Shown here: positions 1 to 7,181 of the stretch, piece after piece
Numbering within the stretch: position 1 is the stretch's first letter
Layout of the letters: each line of letters starts with the position of its first letter
Notes under the pieces: generated by a model
Seen by the model: the letters and a program-made list of their open reading frames with translations, nothing else
Databases searched by the model: none
What the model was told of the DNA's origin: nothing
DNA from: an uncultured Fretibacterium sp.
GTDB taxonomy: Bacteria; Synergistota; Synergistia; Synergistales; Aminobacteriaceae
Assembly (NCBI GenBank): GCA_937900285.1
Contig: CALCEM010000006.1
Location: forward strand, 1-20,065
DNA: 20,065 nt
Direction of reading: 5' to 3'
Position numbers and translations under genes: made by a program

Positions 1-98
1 GTCCTGAGTCCAGGTCACGTCGTCAGTACCATTCGCATAATCGGAATCCCAGGATGCCGCGAAAGGCGAAGCGACCATGATATCAGTCACTTCGGCAT
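1..98 (-). CDS. Partial ORF of unknown product in a GC-richer stub
   Basis: This stretch is about 53% GC, clearly above the AT-rich DNA that follows. The best-looking frame is on the minus strand and stays open from the G tract to the window edge. It reads HAEVTDIMVASPFAASW, then a DSDYANGTDD-like stretch and VTWTQD, acidic and Trp/Asp/Thr-rich like an extracellular protein. No start codon precedes it in this frame: a TGA lies at 118-120 just past the tract. I do not recognise the family. It probably does not belong to the same transcription unit, and perhaps not to the same genome, as the DNA beyond 108. Confidence 0.3.
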
Positions 99-108
99 GG
101 GGGGGGGG
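99..108. repeat. Homopolymer tract G10 (left)
   Basis: Ten consecutive G, preceded by CAT and followed by seven A. The tract lies exactly where base composition changes and where the LicD-like reading frame on the right loses its 5' part. It could be a slippage-prone contingency tract, a sequencing artefact, or an assembly join. Confidence 0.9.
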
Positions 109-500
109 AAAAAAATTTCATATTAAGAAAGATTTTGGCTGTCCTTCCTAATGATTCTCGTCTATTTAGAAATCTAGGTATATATTTCTGGCACAAATTT
201 GAAGAAGCCTGTCAGATTTATAATGATGTAAATACAGAATTTATCTCTTCTTTAGAATTTTCTTTCGGTTCTTCAATAAAGAAAGTAGCTAATTTTTCAA
301 ATTTTATAATGATGCCGTTTGAATTTTTAGAAATTCCTATTCCTGTGGGTTACGAGGATATTTTAACCGGAGATTACGGGGATTGGCATAAATATGTAAT
401 AGGTACAAGCATGCACGGAAAAATGATAATTAATACAGAGATCCCATACACAAAATATTTAAGAGAAAATTACAATAATCACTATTATCAGGAAGATTAA
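108..500 (+). CDS. LicD-family (phosphocholine/nucleotidyl-transferase-like) protein, C-terminal fragment
   Basis: This is an incomplete gene with only the C-terminal part present. The reading frame is open through the G tract (GGG then EKNFILRKILAVLPND), so coding begins before the first usable start, the TTG at 135. In-frame TGA at 78-80 cuts the frame upstream of the tract. The C-terminal segment PFEFLEIPIPVGYEDILTGD followed by YGDWHKYV matches the end of LicD/fukutin-like proteins, which typically carry a 'P-x-x-Y-x-x-x-L-x-x-x-YGD' motif. LicD-type enzymes transfer phosphocholine or related groups onto surface glycans. The catalytic N-terminal half is not in the window. A strong terminator follows. 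The family call rests on this short motif only. Confidence 0.5.
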   Translation, partial: EKNFILRKILAVLPNDSRLFRNLGIYFWHKFEEACQIYNDVNTEFISSLEFSFGSSIKKVANFSNFIMMPFEFLEIPIPVGYEDILTGDYGDWHKYVIGTSMHGKMIINTEIPYTKYLRENYNNHYYQED

Positions 501-518
501 TCAAATCAATTGTTATTT

Positions 519-581
519 ATGATCCATAATGTTTTTATACGCTTCGGACAATAATTAAATATTATGGATCATTAGTTTTTT
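519..581 (+). terminator. Rho-independent terminator after the LicD-like gene
   Basis: A perfect 12-bp inverted repeat, ATGATCCATAAT at 519-530 and ATTATGGATCAT at 561-572, with a 30-nt loop. It is followed by TTAG and a run of six T. It ends the plus-strand gene and meets the end of queH from the other strand. Confidence 0.8.
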
Positions 582-583
582 AT

Positions 584-1141
584 TTAATCACGAATGCTAT
601 AAACGCAACCGCAATAATTTTGACGATATAAATTAAATTCCTTTGAAAATTTTATCGAACGTAAAAACCCGTTATTTTTTCGCCAAATCACGCCGAGCCA
701 GTTTAAATTATATTTTTGGGAAATTTCATCGCCTATACTCAAAATTAAATTAACGTTTTTGTGCGGACTGATCGTTAAAGTTGTGCAGAAATATTTAAAA
801 TTTAAATTAATCGCTTGTTGAGCAACTGCCTCAAATTGCAAATTAAAACATTTTTCGCAACGCCTTCCGCCTTCCGGTTCTGATTCGAGTCCGGAAATTT
901 TTATTTTGTTCAGCCATTCGTCCGGGTTATATTTCGGGGTTATGATGTCGATGTCATTTTTCTCAGCTAAAATTTTTATTGCGCTCAACCTTTTTAAGTA
1001 TTCGCTTTCAGGGTGAATATTATTCCCGTAAAAAAATCCCCTGACGTTCCAGCCCTGTATTTTTAAATCATGAACCGGGACAGTACCATCAGGAGCACAA
1101 CATATATGTAACAATAAATTTTTATTTTTTTCTTCGTGCAT
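584..1141 (-). CDS. queH: Epoxyqueuosine reductase QueH
   Basis: QueH (formerly DUF208) reduces epoxyqueuosine to queuosine in tRNA, the last step of queuosine synthesis, and is unrelated in sequence to the cobalamin-dependent QueG. The 185-residue protein is of the usual length. It has the family's paired cysteines: HICCAPDGT near the N-terminus (Cys14, Cys15), RRCEKC (Cys95, Cys98) and YCGCVYS near the C-terminus (Cys177, Cys179). These should bind the iron-sulfur cluster and a second metal. It starts 13 nt after the transketolase stop and probably shares its transcript. No clear Shine-Dalgarno precedes the ATG at 1141, so translation may depend on coupling. No other queuosine gene is in the window. 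Confidence 0.9.
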   Translation of the reverse strand: MHEEKNKNLLLHICCAPDGTVPVHDLKIQGWNVRGFFYGNNIHPESEYLKRLSAIKILAEKNDIDIITPKYNPDEWLNKIKISGLESEPEGGRRCEKCFNLQFEAVAQQAINLNFKYFCTTLTISPHKNVNLILSIGDEISQKYNLNWLGVIWRKNNGFLRSIKFSKEFNLYRQNYCGCVYSIRD

Positions 1142-1154
1142 AAATAAAATAAAT

Positions 1155-3080
1155 TTAAATTAATTCGTTCACAGCGTTAATAATTCCATCAACCGATAAG
1201 CCGAATAATTTCCTGACATCTGACGAAGAACCTGAAGGCCCAAAATTATCCGGACCTAAATTTTTAAATTTTTCGGCATGTAAATTATTTTTCATCATTT
1301 CGAGCGCCATAATAGATGCCATTCCAGTATTAATATTATGATCTTCGACCGTTAAAATAAATTTTGTGTTGCACGCTTCACGAATAGCATTTAAATCAGG
1401 TGCAAGAGGACTCGACACGCAATACACGTTTAAATTAATATTTTTTTCGCTTGATAATTTGTCAGCTGCTTTTAATGCGATCTGCGTCATATATCCCAAT
1501 GCAAAAATGCTCCCGGAATTTCCAGAACGTAATTTAATAGCTTTACCGTATTCAAATTTAAAATTATCGTCCGCAAATTCTTTTATTACTTCGCGTTTGC
1601 TTCTGCCCATCGCTAAACAAATACAGCCCGGAGTTTTTAACATATAACGAGTTGCGCGATCCGTTTGATTCGGGTCAGCAGGTACAATAATTTTCCAGCC
1701 GAACATATTACGCATTAATCCGATGTAATCTATACACTGATGCGTTGCGCCGTCTTCTCCGACATCAAGGCCGGTGTGAGTTAAAACTAATTTATTCCCG
1801 GCGTTGTTTATATCGTTTAATCTGTGCTGGTTGTAAACTTCATCGATTCCGAACACTCCGAAGTCTGCCCACAATGAAATTACTCCGCCAGCCGAAGCAG
1901 CTCCGGAAATTGTTGCGGTTGCATGTTCTTGTATTCCGCACTGTACGAAATTTTCAGGACAATATTTTTTAAATTCATCGGTCTTAACGGAGGGCATTAA
2001 ATCGCAGTCAAAAACTAAAATGGGAGTTTTGTCAGGATTTTTATAATTTAATTTTCCAATTTGTGCGAGGGCTTTTCCGAATGCGCTGCGGTTATCTGTT
2101 TTAATATTTGGTTCGTAAGTAATAACATTTCCGGTTTCAATATTTGGTGTAATTGGTTTAATTTCGCGTCCAAAATATTTTTGAGGTAAATTATTTTTTC
2201 GTGCTTCCAACGCGGTATTTAATAAATTTTCATCGCCCTTTAAATTTTTGATGATGTCAAAATAAATTTTTTCGCCCGGAGCTTTTCCGTGATATTCGTT
2301 TGTGCCTTCCATAGCGCAGCCGTCTTTACCCATTAAAGTTTTACAAATTATGACGGTGGGAGAATTTTTAAAATTTTTCGCTTGATTGATCGCGTTAAAC
2401 AATTCGTTAAAATTATGTCCGTCGCATTCGAGAACGTTCCAGCCGTCAGCCCGCCAGACTTCTTTTAAATTAATTTTCATGATCTCATCGAGATGTCCAC
2501 AAATTTGAATGTCGTTATTGTCGATTAAAGCAATAATATTATTTAAATTTTCGTTTATTGCGATTCGTCTCGCTTCTGCTAATTGTCCTTTAGTTTGAGC
2601 GCCGTCTCCCATCACAACGAATACATTATTTTTAAAATTTCTCGCGCGCTGTGCTAAAGCATACCCAACTCCGGCCGATAACCCCTGCCCTAAATTGCCG
2701 GTGTCCCAATCAATTCCAGGAATTTCGCGGACTACATGACCCTGAAAAACACTTCCGCAACGTCTGAAATTTTTAACTGCTTCGAGTGCGTCAATAAATC
2801 CAAATTCAGCGAGTACAGCATAAACTCCTGGTGAAGTATGTCCATGTGAAATAATAATATTATCGCGGTTTAGATTATCGCAATTATTTGGCGTTAAATT
2901 TGCAAGAGCATAGACGCTCAAAAAAATTTCTATTCCCGAAAATGCTCCCGCCGGGTGTCCGCTGTCAGCAGCCTGAACCATCGTAATAGCGTTAATTCTG
3001 GCTCGTGTCGCAGCAGATTTTAAATTTAAAATTTGTTCATCTGAAAGTTTACTGACTCCATATAAATTTTTAAGTGTCAT
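1155..3080 (-). CDS. tkt: Transketolase, full-length single polypeptide
   Basis: Transketolase moves two-carbon ketol units between sugar phosphates in the pentose phosphate pathway, using thiamine diphosphate. The 641-residue protein joins both halves that many anaerobes encode as two genes. The N-terminal half has GHPAGAFS (about 41-48), SHGHTSPG (78-84), GNLGQGLSAG (128-137) and the cofactor motif GDG at 158-160 with NN at 188-189. The C-terminal half has CGIQEHATATISGAASAGG (381-399), with the conserved Glu at 385, and THTGLDVGEDGATHQ (434-448). An AGGAGG lies 14 nt before the ATG, rather far but acceptable. queH follows. Dihydroxyacetone synthase or a C-terminally fused two-subunit form are alternatives, but the motifs fit transketolase. 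Confidence 0.92.
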   Translation of the reverse strand: MTLKNLYGVSKLSDEQILNLKSAATRARINAITMVQAADSGHPAGAFSGIEIFLSVYALANLTPNNCDNLNRDNIIISHGHTSPGVYAVLAEFGFIDALEAVKNFRRCGSVFQGHVVREIPGIDWDTGNLGQGLSAGVGYALAQRARNFKNNVFVVMGDGAQTKGQLAEARRIAINENLNNIIALIDNNDIQICGHLDEIMKINLKEVWRADGWNVLECDGHNFNELFNAINQAKNFKNSPTVIICKTLMGKDGCAMEGTNEYHGKAPGEKIYFDIIKNLKGDENLLNTALEARKNNLPQKYFGREIKPITPNIETGNVITYEPNIKTDNRSAFGKALAQIGKLNYKNPDKTPILVFDCDLMPSVKTDEFKKYCPENFVQCGIQEHATATISGAASAGGVISLWADFGVFGIDEVYNQHRLNDINNAGNKLVLTHTGLDVGEDGATHQCIDYIGLMRNMFGWKIIVPADPNQTDRATRYMLKTPGCICLAMGRSKREVIKEFADDNFKFEYGKAIKLRSGNSGSIFALGYMTQIALKAADKLSSEKNINLNVYCVSSPLAPDLNAIREACNTKFILTVEDHNINTGMASIMALEMMKNNLHAEKFKNLGPDNFGPSGSSSDVRKLFGLSVDGIINAVNELI

Positions 3081-3126
3081 GTATTATCTGGTAGCCTCCT
3101 TACTAAAAAACCGGCAATGTCGGAAT

Positions 3127-3132
3127 ATTATA
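3127..3132 (-). promoter_or_regulatory. Possible -10 box for transketolase-queH
   Basis: A consensus TATAAT preceded by GCG lies about 45 nt before the transketolase start on the minus strand. No good -35 hexamer is seen 16-18 nt upstream, so the call rests on the -10 box and its position. Confidence 0.35.
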
Positions 3133-3215
3133 CGCTATGAAAAAAAATCCTGATATAATTTTCTGAAAATGAATCACAAAAATATTTTTTATTAAAAAAT
3201 TAAGTGGTTTACACA

Positions 3216-3245
3216 TTGAAAATTTTTAAAGGCAGGCGTTAGAAT
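3216..3245 (+). promoter_or_regulatory. Candidate promoter touching the AGTCC repeat
   Basis: TTGAAA (3216-3221) and TAGAAT (3240-3245) are separated by 18 nt. Transcription would start near 3252, inside the pentanucleotide repeat that begins two bases after the -10 box. Repeat length would then change the 5' leader of the glycosyltransferase mRNA. Confidence 0.45.
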
Positions 3246-3246
3246 T

Positions 3247-3275
3247 GTCCAGTCCAGTCCAGTCCAGTCCAGTCC
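3247..3275. repeat. Pentanucleotide tandem repeat (AGTCC)n
   Basis: GTCC followed by five perfect AGTCC units, 29 nt in total, ending directly at the GTG codon that opens the glycosyltransferase frame. The unit is not a multiple of three, so a change of one unit shifts any frame that runs through it. It is a G+C-rich repeat in an AT-rich region. Confidence 0.95.
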
Positions 3276-4364
3276 GTGTATTATGACTTTCAAATTTTTA
3301 GATCGCAGAAATATGGAGGTATATCCAGATATTTTTATGAATTAATATCAAGAATGAAGAAATTTAATTTAGAGGTTACGGCGAAATGTTTTAACAACAT
3401 AAATTATTATATGCGTGAAGAGTTTGGAATTTATAATTTTAGCGAGAATAAATGTTTAAGATGGCTTCAAAAAAAATATTCAGCTGTTGTAAATGTTTTA
3501 AATTCCGTTCACTGCATGAAAAAAAATTTTGACATTATTCATCCGACTTATTATCACCCTTATATTTTGGGGCGCTGTTCCGGGAAATTAATTTTAACTG
3601 TTCACGATATGATTCACGAAAAATTTGCTGATACTTATCTGAGGCATGATCTAAAAACAGTTTTCCGTAAACGCAAAATGATCAGGGCAGCCGACTGGAT
3701 TATAACTATTTCAGAATGCACGAAACGAGATTTATTATATTATTACCCTGAAATTAATCCCGATAAAATAAGCGTGATCTATCACGGAAGCTCAGCGCAA
3801 AAAAATTTAAATCACGATAAAAAAATTTTAAACCCCGAAAAATATATATTATTCGTAGGCTCAAGAGGCGGATATAAAAATTTTAATTTGTTCGTTAAGG
3901 CAATGAATTTTATTTTAAAGCGCGATAAAGATTTAAAAATATTATGCGTTGGCGGCGGAGAATTTAATAAAAAAGAACTCGAATTGATGGGAGATAATTT
4001 TTCAAAATTTAAACAGGCAAATTTAAACGATAACGAATTATCTGACGCGTATTTTAATGCCCAGTGTTTTGTTTACCCATCGGAGTATGAAGGCTTCGGG
4101 ATTCCTATACTTGAAGCATTTGCCAATAATTGCCCGGTTGTGCTAAGTAATGCGAGTTGTTTCCCTGAAATTGCATCAGACGCAGGAGAATATTTTAACC
4201 CCTATGATTATCAGGACATGGCCGAAAAAATTTTTAATGTAATAAATAATAATCAATTGAGAAATAATTTAATATTAAAAGGTCTCGAACGTTTAAAAAA
4301 TTTCAGCTGGGATAAAACAGCCCGCGAAACTCTGGAATGTTATAACAAGGCGTTAAATTCTTAA
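3276..4364 (+). CDS. GT4-family glycosyltransferase (GT-B fold), repeat at its 5' end
   Basis: A 362-residue retaining glycosyltransferase that should move a sugar from a nucleotide donor onto a glycan or lipid carrier at the cytoplasmic face. The N-terminal domain opens with YYDFQIFRSQKYGGISRYF, the usual opening of this group (acceptor side). VHDMIHEKF lies at 109-117. The C-terminal donor domain has FVGSRGGYKNF (about 193-203) and the E-x7-E signature EGFGIPILE at 272-280. The start is uncertain: relatives usually have one to three residues more at the N-terminus. The GTG at 3276 has no Shine-Dalgarno, only the AGTCC repeat in front. An alternative TTG at 3245, with AAAGGCAGG upstream, is out of frame at the present repeat number. 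The gene stands alone between divergent transketolase and a terminator. Confidence 0.88.
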   Translation: MYYDFQIFRSQKYGGISRYFYELISRMKKFNLEVTAKCFNNINYYMREEFGIYNFSENKCLRWLQKKYSAVVNVLNSVHCMKKNFDIIHPTYYHPYILGRCSGKLILTVHDMIHEKFADTYLRHDLKTVFRKRKMIRAADWIITISECTKRDLLYYYPEINPDKISVIYHGSSAQKNLNHDKKILNPEKYILFVGSRGGYKNFNLFVKAMNFILKRDKDLKILCVGGGEFNKKELELMGDNFSKFKQANLNDNELSDAYFNAQCFVYPSEYEGFGIPILEAFANNCPVVLSNASCFPEIASDAGEYFNPYDYQDMAEKIFNVINNNQLRNNLILKGLERLKNFSWDKTARETLECYNKALNS

Positions 4365-4397
4365 ATTCATGAGTTCATGATAAATTTTTTTATTTTT

Positions 4398-4438
4398 GAG
4401 TCTGTATATTATGTGCATTAATAGCAGGCTCTTTTTTT
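4398..4438 (+). terminator. Rho-independent terminator after the GT4 gene
   Basis: GAGTCTG (4398-4404) pairs with CAGGCTC (4425-4431) with one G-T pair, followed by seven T. Confidence 0.75.
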
Positions 4439-4497
4439 ATGCGCGTGTGTTAGAATTTTTAAAATTTTAATTTCTTACGAAAGGATGAAAAATTCTC

Positions 4498-5790
4498 ATG
4501 CTGAATTATACGAACGTCCTTAAAAAAATTGAAAGTACCGGAAATAAATCATGGCTCGTCGGCGACACCGTCAGAATGTTAGAGATGGGCATTCAACCCG
4601 ATTTAATTACACTTGCAATTGATAATAAAGATTTATATTCCGTTGCGATGGCTTTGGATAGTTCAAACTCTTTTACTGTTGACGCAAGAGGTTCGCACCC
4701 GGCGTTACGCGGTGAAATTTCTGGCGTAAAATTTCGTGCTTTCAGTTTGCGCGGCGAAACAATTGAAGATGATTTGGCCTGCCGTGATTTGAGCATCGAA
4801 GCTATAGCGATACGTTCTGACGGAGGAATTGTTGATCCTTTCGGCGGCAGGTTTGATATTCGTAACAAAGTTATAAGGCTCACCGGCGATAACGTAGGAT
4901 TAATAAAAGAAGATCCGTTAAGAATTTTAAGGATGCTGAGATTTGCGGCAGAACTCGAAATGGATATTTTTTGGAAAAGTTCATCAGACGTTCGGAAATT
5001 TTTGGAGTCCCATGCCGATACATTAAAAGATATTCCGGCCGAACGTTGGGGACGCGAAATTATAAAAGGCATAAGCCGCAGACCATGCAGATTTATTGAA
5101 ATGTGTAACGATTATGATTTAATTCCGTTTTTCCTTCAGCCTCTCGAAGATTTAAAAGATGTTCCGGACGGAGCTGGCGGAAATTTATTTGATCACGTCT
5201 TAAAAACTCTTTACGCAATCGAAAAAAGAATTGACACTCATAAAATTATGCAGACTCAAGCGTTTATTTTGGCTGGACTTTTCAGCAGGGTCGGAACGGA
5301 TCAGCTATCAGTGAAAATGAGAAAAAAAACCGCTGACAGAATGGTCGAAGAAATTTTAACGGGCTGGAATATTCCATCGGAAGTTATCGAGGAAGTTTTA
5401 GAAATTTCGAGGAGCTACAGAAGATTTTACGAGCCGATGTCAGAAGAATTATTATGTCGTGAAGTCCTTGAATATGATGCGACAGCTGTTGAGATTGCTC
5501 TTGAATTTGCTTTGTGTATTGCACAAATTGAAGGCTTCAGACCGGGTTATAAAGAAGCTCTCGAAGAAAATCACTGGAATTTACAACAAGTTTTACGCAG
5601 ATTCAATGCTGTTACTCTTCAGACTGAAGGCGCAGACAGATATTTAACCGGACGCGAAGTAATGAGCCTCTTAAATATGAAGCCCGGCAAACGTGTAGGA
5701 GAATTATTAAACGCTCTGGACATGGCCGTAGGAACTGGGAAAGTTAGCAGCAGAGCAAGGGCAGAGGAATGGCTCAAAGCTCAAATTTAA
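4498..5790 (+). CDS. cca: CCA-adding enzyme / poly(A) polymerase-like tRNA nucleotidyltransferase with altered motif A
   Basis: A 430-residue class II nucleotidyltransferase-family protein; such enzymes add CCA, CC or A to tRNA 3' ends. The later motifs are good: ACRDLSIEAIAI (about 94-105, usual RDFTINA), VDPFGGRFDIRNKVIRL (112-128) and KEDPLRILRMLRFAAELE (137-154). The middle has an HD-like segment, GGNLFDHVLKTL (about 225-240). The first motif is not normal. Where the family has a 'GGxVRDxLLG' stretch followed by D-x-D, this protein has VGDTVRMLEMG (21-31) and PDLITLAID (34-42), so both metal-binding aspartates are replaced. It may be inactive, specialised, or use another residue. It has an AAAGGA about 13 nt upstream and overlaps mnmE by 22 nt. 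Confidence 0.8.
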   Translation: MLNYTNVLKKIESTGNKSWLVGDTVRMLEMGIQPDLITLAIDNKDLYSVAMALDSSNSFTVDARGSHPALRGEISGVKFRAFSLRGETIEDDLACRDLSIEAIAIRSDGGIVDPFGGRFDIRNKVIRLTGDNVGLIKEDPLRILRMLRFAAELEMDIFWKSSSDVRKFLESHADTLKDIPAERWGREIIKGISRRPCRFIEMCNDYDLIPFFLQPLEDLKDVPDGAGGNLFDHVLKTLYAIEKRIDTHKIMQTQAFILAGLFSRVGTDQLSVKMRKKTADRMVEEILTGWNIPSEVIEEVLEISRSYRRFYEPMSEELLCREVLEYDATAVEIALEFALCIAQIEGFRPGYKEALEENHWNLQQVLRRFNAVTLQTEGADRYLTGREVMSLLNMKPGKRVGELLNALDMAVGTGKVSSRARAEEWLKAQI

Positions 5791-7148
5791 ATTTAAATTC
5801 TGACACGATCGCAGCAATTTCTACAAGTTATGGGGCTTCCGGCATCGCAATTATAAGGATGTCGGGTTCTCAAAGTTTGAACATTGCACAAAAAATTTTA
5901 AATAGAATAGATCACGAAAATCCCGGAAAATTAATTTTAACGAGTCTGCACGATGAAAATAAAAATATTCTCGATAAAGTTTTAACGGTTTATTTTGCAA
6001 GTCCAAAAAGTTATACGGGCGAAGACATGATCGAAATTCATACGCACGGCGGAATTTTAATCGCTCGGATTTGTCTGGAATTATTAATTAAATTTGGTGC
6101 ACGAATAGCAGAACCCGGAGAATTTACGAAACGCGCATTTTTAAACGGACATATAGATTTATCGCAAGCTGAAGGAGTTCTCGGAATAATTCAATCCAAA
6201 AGCATCGAAGCAGTAAAAGCATCTGCCAGAAATTTAACGGGAGAATTGACGCGTGAAATAAATAATATTCATGAAGAAATTTTAAATTTACAGGGAAATA
6301 TTGAGCTTGAACTTGATTTCCCTGAGGGCGAAAAATTAAATTTTAATTTGGGTGCAGGACTCGAAAATATTAAAAGTAAACTGCAAAATATTTATAACAG
6401 ATGTTCAGCAGGAAATTTATTAAATTCTGGTGTAAAAATTGTGATCGCAGGCAAACCAAATGCCGGAAAATCTTCATTGATGAACGCATTATTAAATAAA
6501 AAACGCGCGATCGTTACGGATATTCCCGGCACAACGCGTGATTTAATCGAGGAAAATTTTAATTTAAACGGCATACCAGTAAATTTAATTGACACTGCCG
6601 GCATTCGCGAATCAAATAATATTATTGAAAATGCAGGGATCGAATTAGCGCACGAAGCTTTAAGAAATTGCGATTTATGTTTATGGGTGATAGATTCGAC
6701 GCAGGATTTTAAGCAGGACGAAATAAATTTAATTGAAAATATTTCAAGCGATTTAAAAATTATTTTTGTTCTGAACAAATCGGATTTAAAACGGGATGCG
6801 AATATAAATATAAATATAAATATAAATTTAAATATGCACAAAAAAATTTCAGTTTCGGCCATGACAGGAGACGGGATAAACGATTTAAAAAATTTAATGT
6901 CCGAAATTATTACGGGTTCGGCTGTTTTAAATTCTGGTTTAAACGCTTCGGAGCTGCAAATTTTAAAAATAAAATCGTGTTTAAATTTAATTCTTCAAGC
7001 AGAAGACGCTTTTAAATCTGAAATAGGATTTGATGTTATAGCAGGCTTATTAAATTCAGTCAGAAATAATTTACTTGAAATTTTAGGAATCGAACGCGAC
7101 GATGAATTATTAAATTCAATTTTCAGTCGTTTTTGCGTAGGAAAATAA
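5769..7148 (+). CDS. mnmE: tRNA modification GTPase MnmE
   Basis: MnmE works with MnmG to modify the wobble uridine of several tRNAs (5-carboxymethylaminomethyl or related groups), using GTP and a folate one-carbon donor. The 459-residue protein is complete. The N-terminal folate domain opens with SDTIAAISTSYGASGIAIIR. The inserted G domain has GKPNAGKSS (228-236), GTTRD (254-258), DTAG (275-278), NKSD (336-339) and SAMTG (363-367). The C-terminus is FCVGK, with the conserved Cys at 456. The ATG lies inside the end of the nucleotidyltransferase gene and has AAGGGCAGAGGA in front, so translation is likely coupled. Oddity: residues about 345-356 are a low-complexity Asn-Ile run encoded by a hexamer repeat. 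mnmG is not nearby. Confidence 0.95.
   Translation: MAQSSNLNLNSDTIAAISTSYGASGIAIIRMSGSQSLNIAQKILNRIDHENPGKLILTSLHDENKNILDKVLTVYFASPKSYTGEDMIEIHTHGGILIARICLELLIKFGARIAEPGEFTKRAFLNGHIDLSQAEGVLGIIQSKSIEAVKASARNLTGELTREINNIHEEILNLQGNIELELDFPEGEKLNFNLGAGLENIKSKLQNIYNRCSAGNLLNSGVKIVIAGKPNAGKSSLMNALLNKKRAIVTDIPGTTRDLIEENFNLNGIPVNLIDTAGIRESNNIIENAGIELAHEALRNCDLCLWVIDSTQDFKQDEINLIENISSDLKIIFVLNKSDLKRDANININININLNMHKKISVSAMTGDGINDLKNLMSEIITGSAVLNSGLNASELQILKIKSCLNLILQAEDAFKSEIGFDVIAGLLNSVRNNLLEILGIERDDELLNSIFSRFCVGK
6801..6824. repeat. In-frame hexanucleotide repeat (AATATA)4 within mnmE
   Basis: Four perfect AATATA units, followed by the variants AATTTA and AATATG, encode alternating Asn-Ile (then Asn-Leu, Asn-Met). 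They lie between the G4 motif NKSD and the G5 motif of the MnmE GTPase domain. Unit changes would alter length without shifting the frame. Confidence 0.9.
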
Positions 7149-7181
7149 ATAAATTTTAGGGGGATAAATATTTTTTAAATC

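Noticed and set aside
1366..1972. Open frames on the plus strand within transketolase
   Set aside because: They are antisense shadows of a well-supported gene, with basic, low-complexity translations and no ribosome sites.
3110..3122. Small hairpin CCGAC-ATT-GCCGG followed by T6 in the transketolase leader (minus strand)
   Set aside because: The stem is only five positions with an A-C mismatch on the transcribed strand; too weak to call an attenuator.
4593..5072. 159-codon open frame antisense to the tRNA nucleotidyltransferase-like gene
   Set aside because: Serine-rich shadow translation with no ribosome site; the sense frame carries the conserved motifs.
6392..6862. 156-codon open frame antisense to mnmE
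   Set aside because: Phe/Ile/Ser-rich shadow of AT-rich coding DNA; no recognisable domain or start signal.
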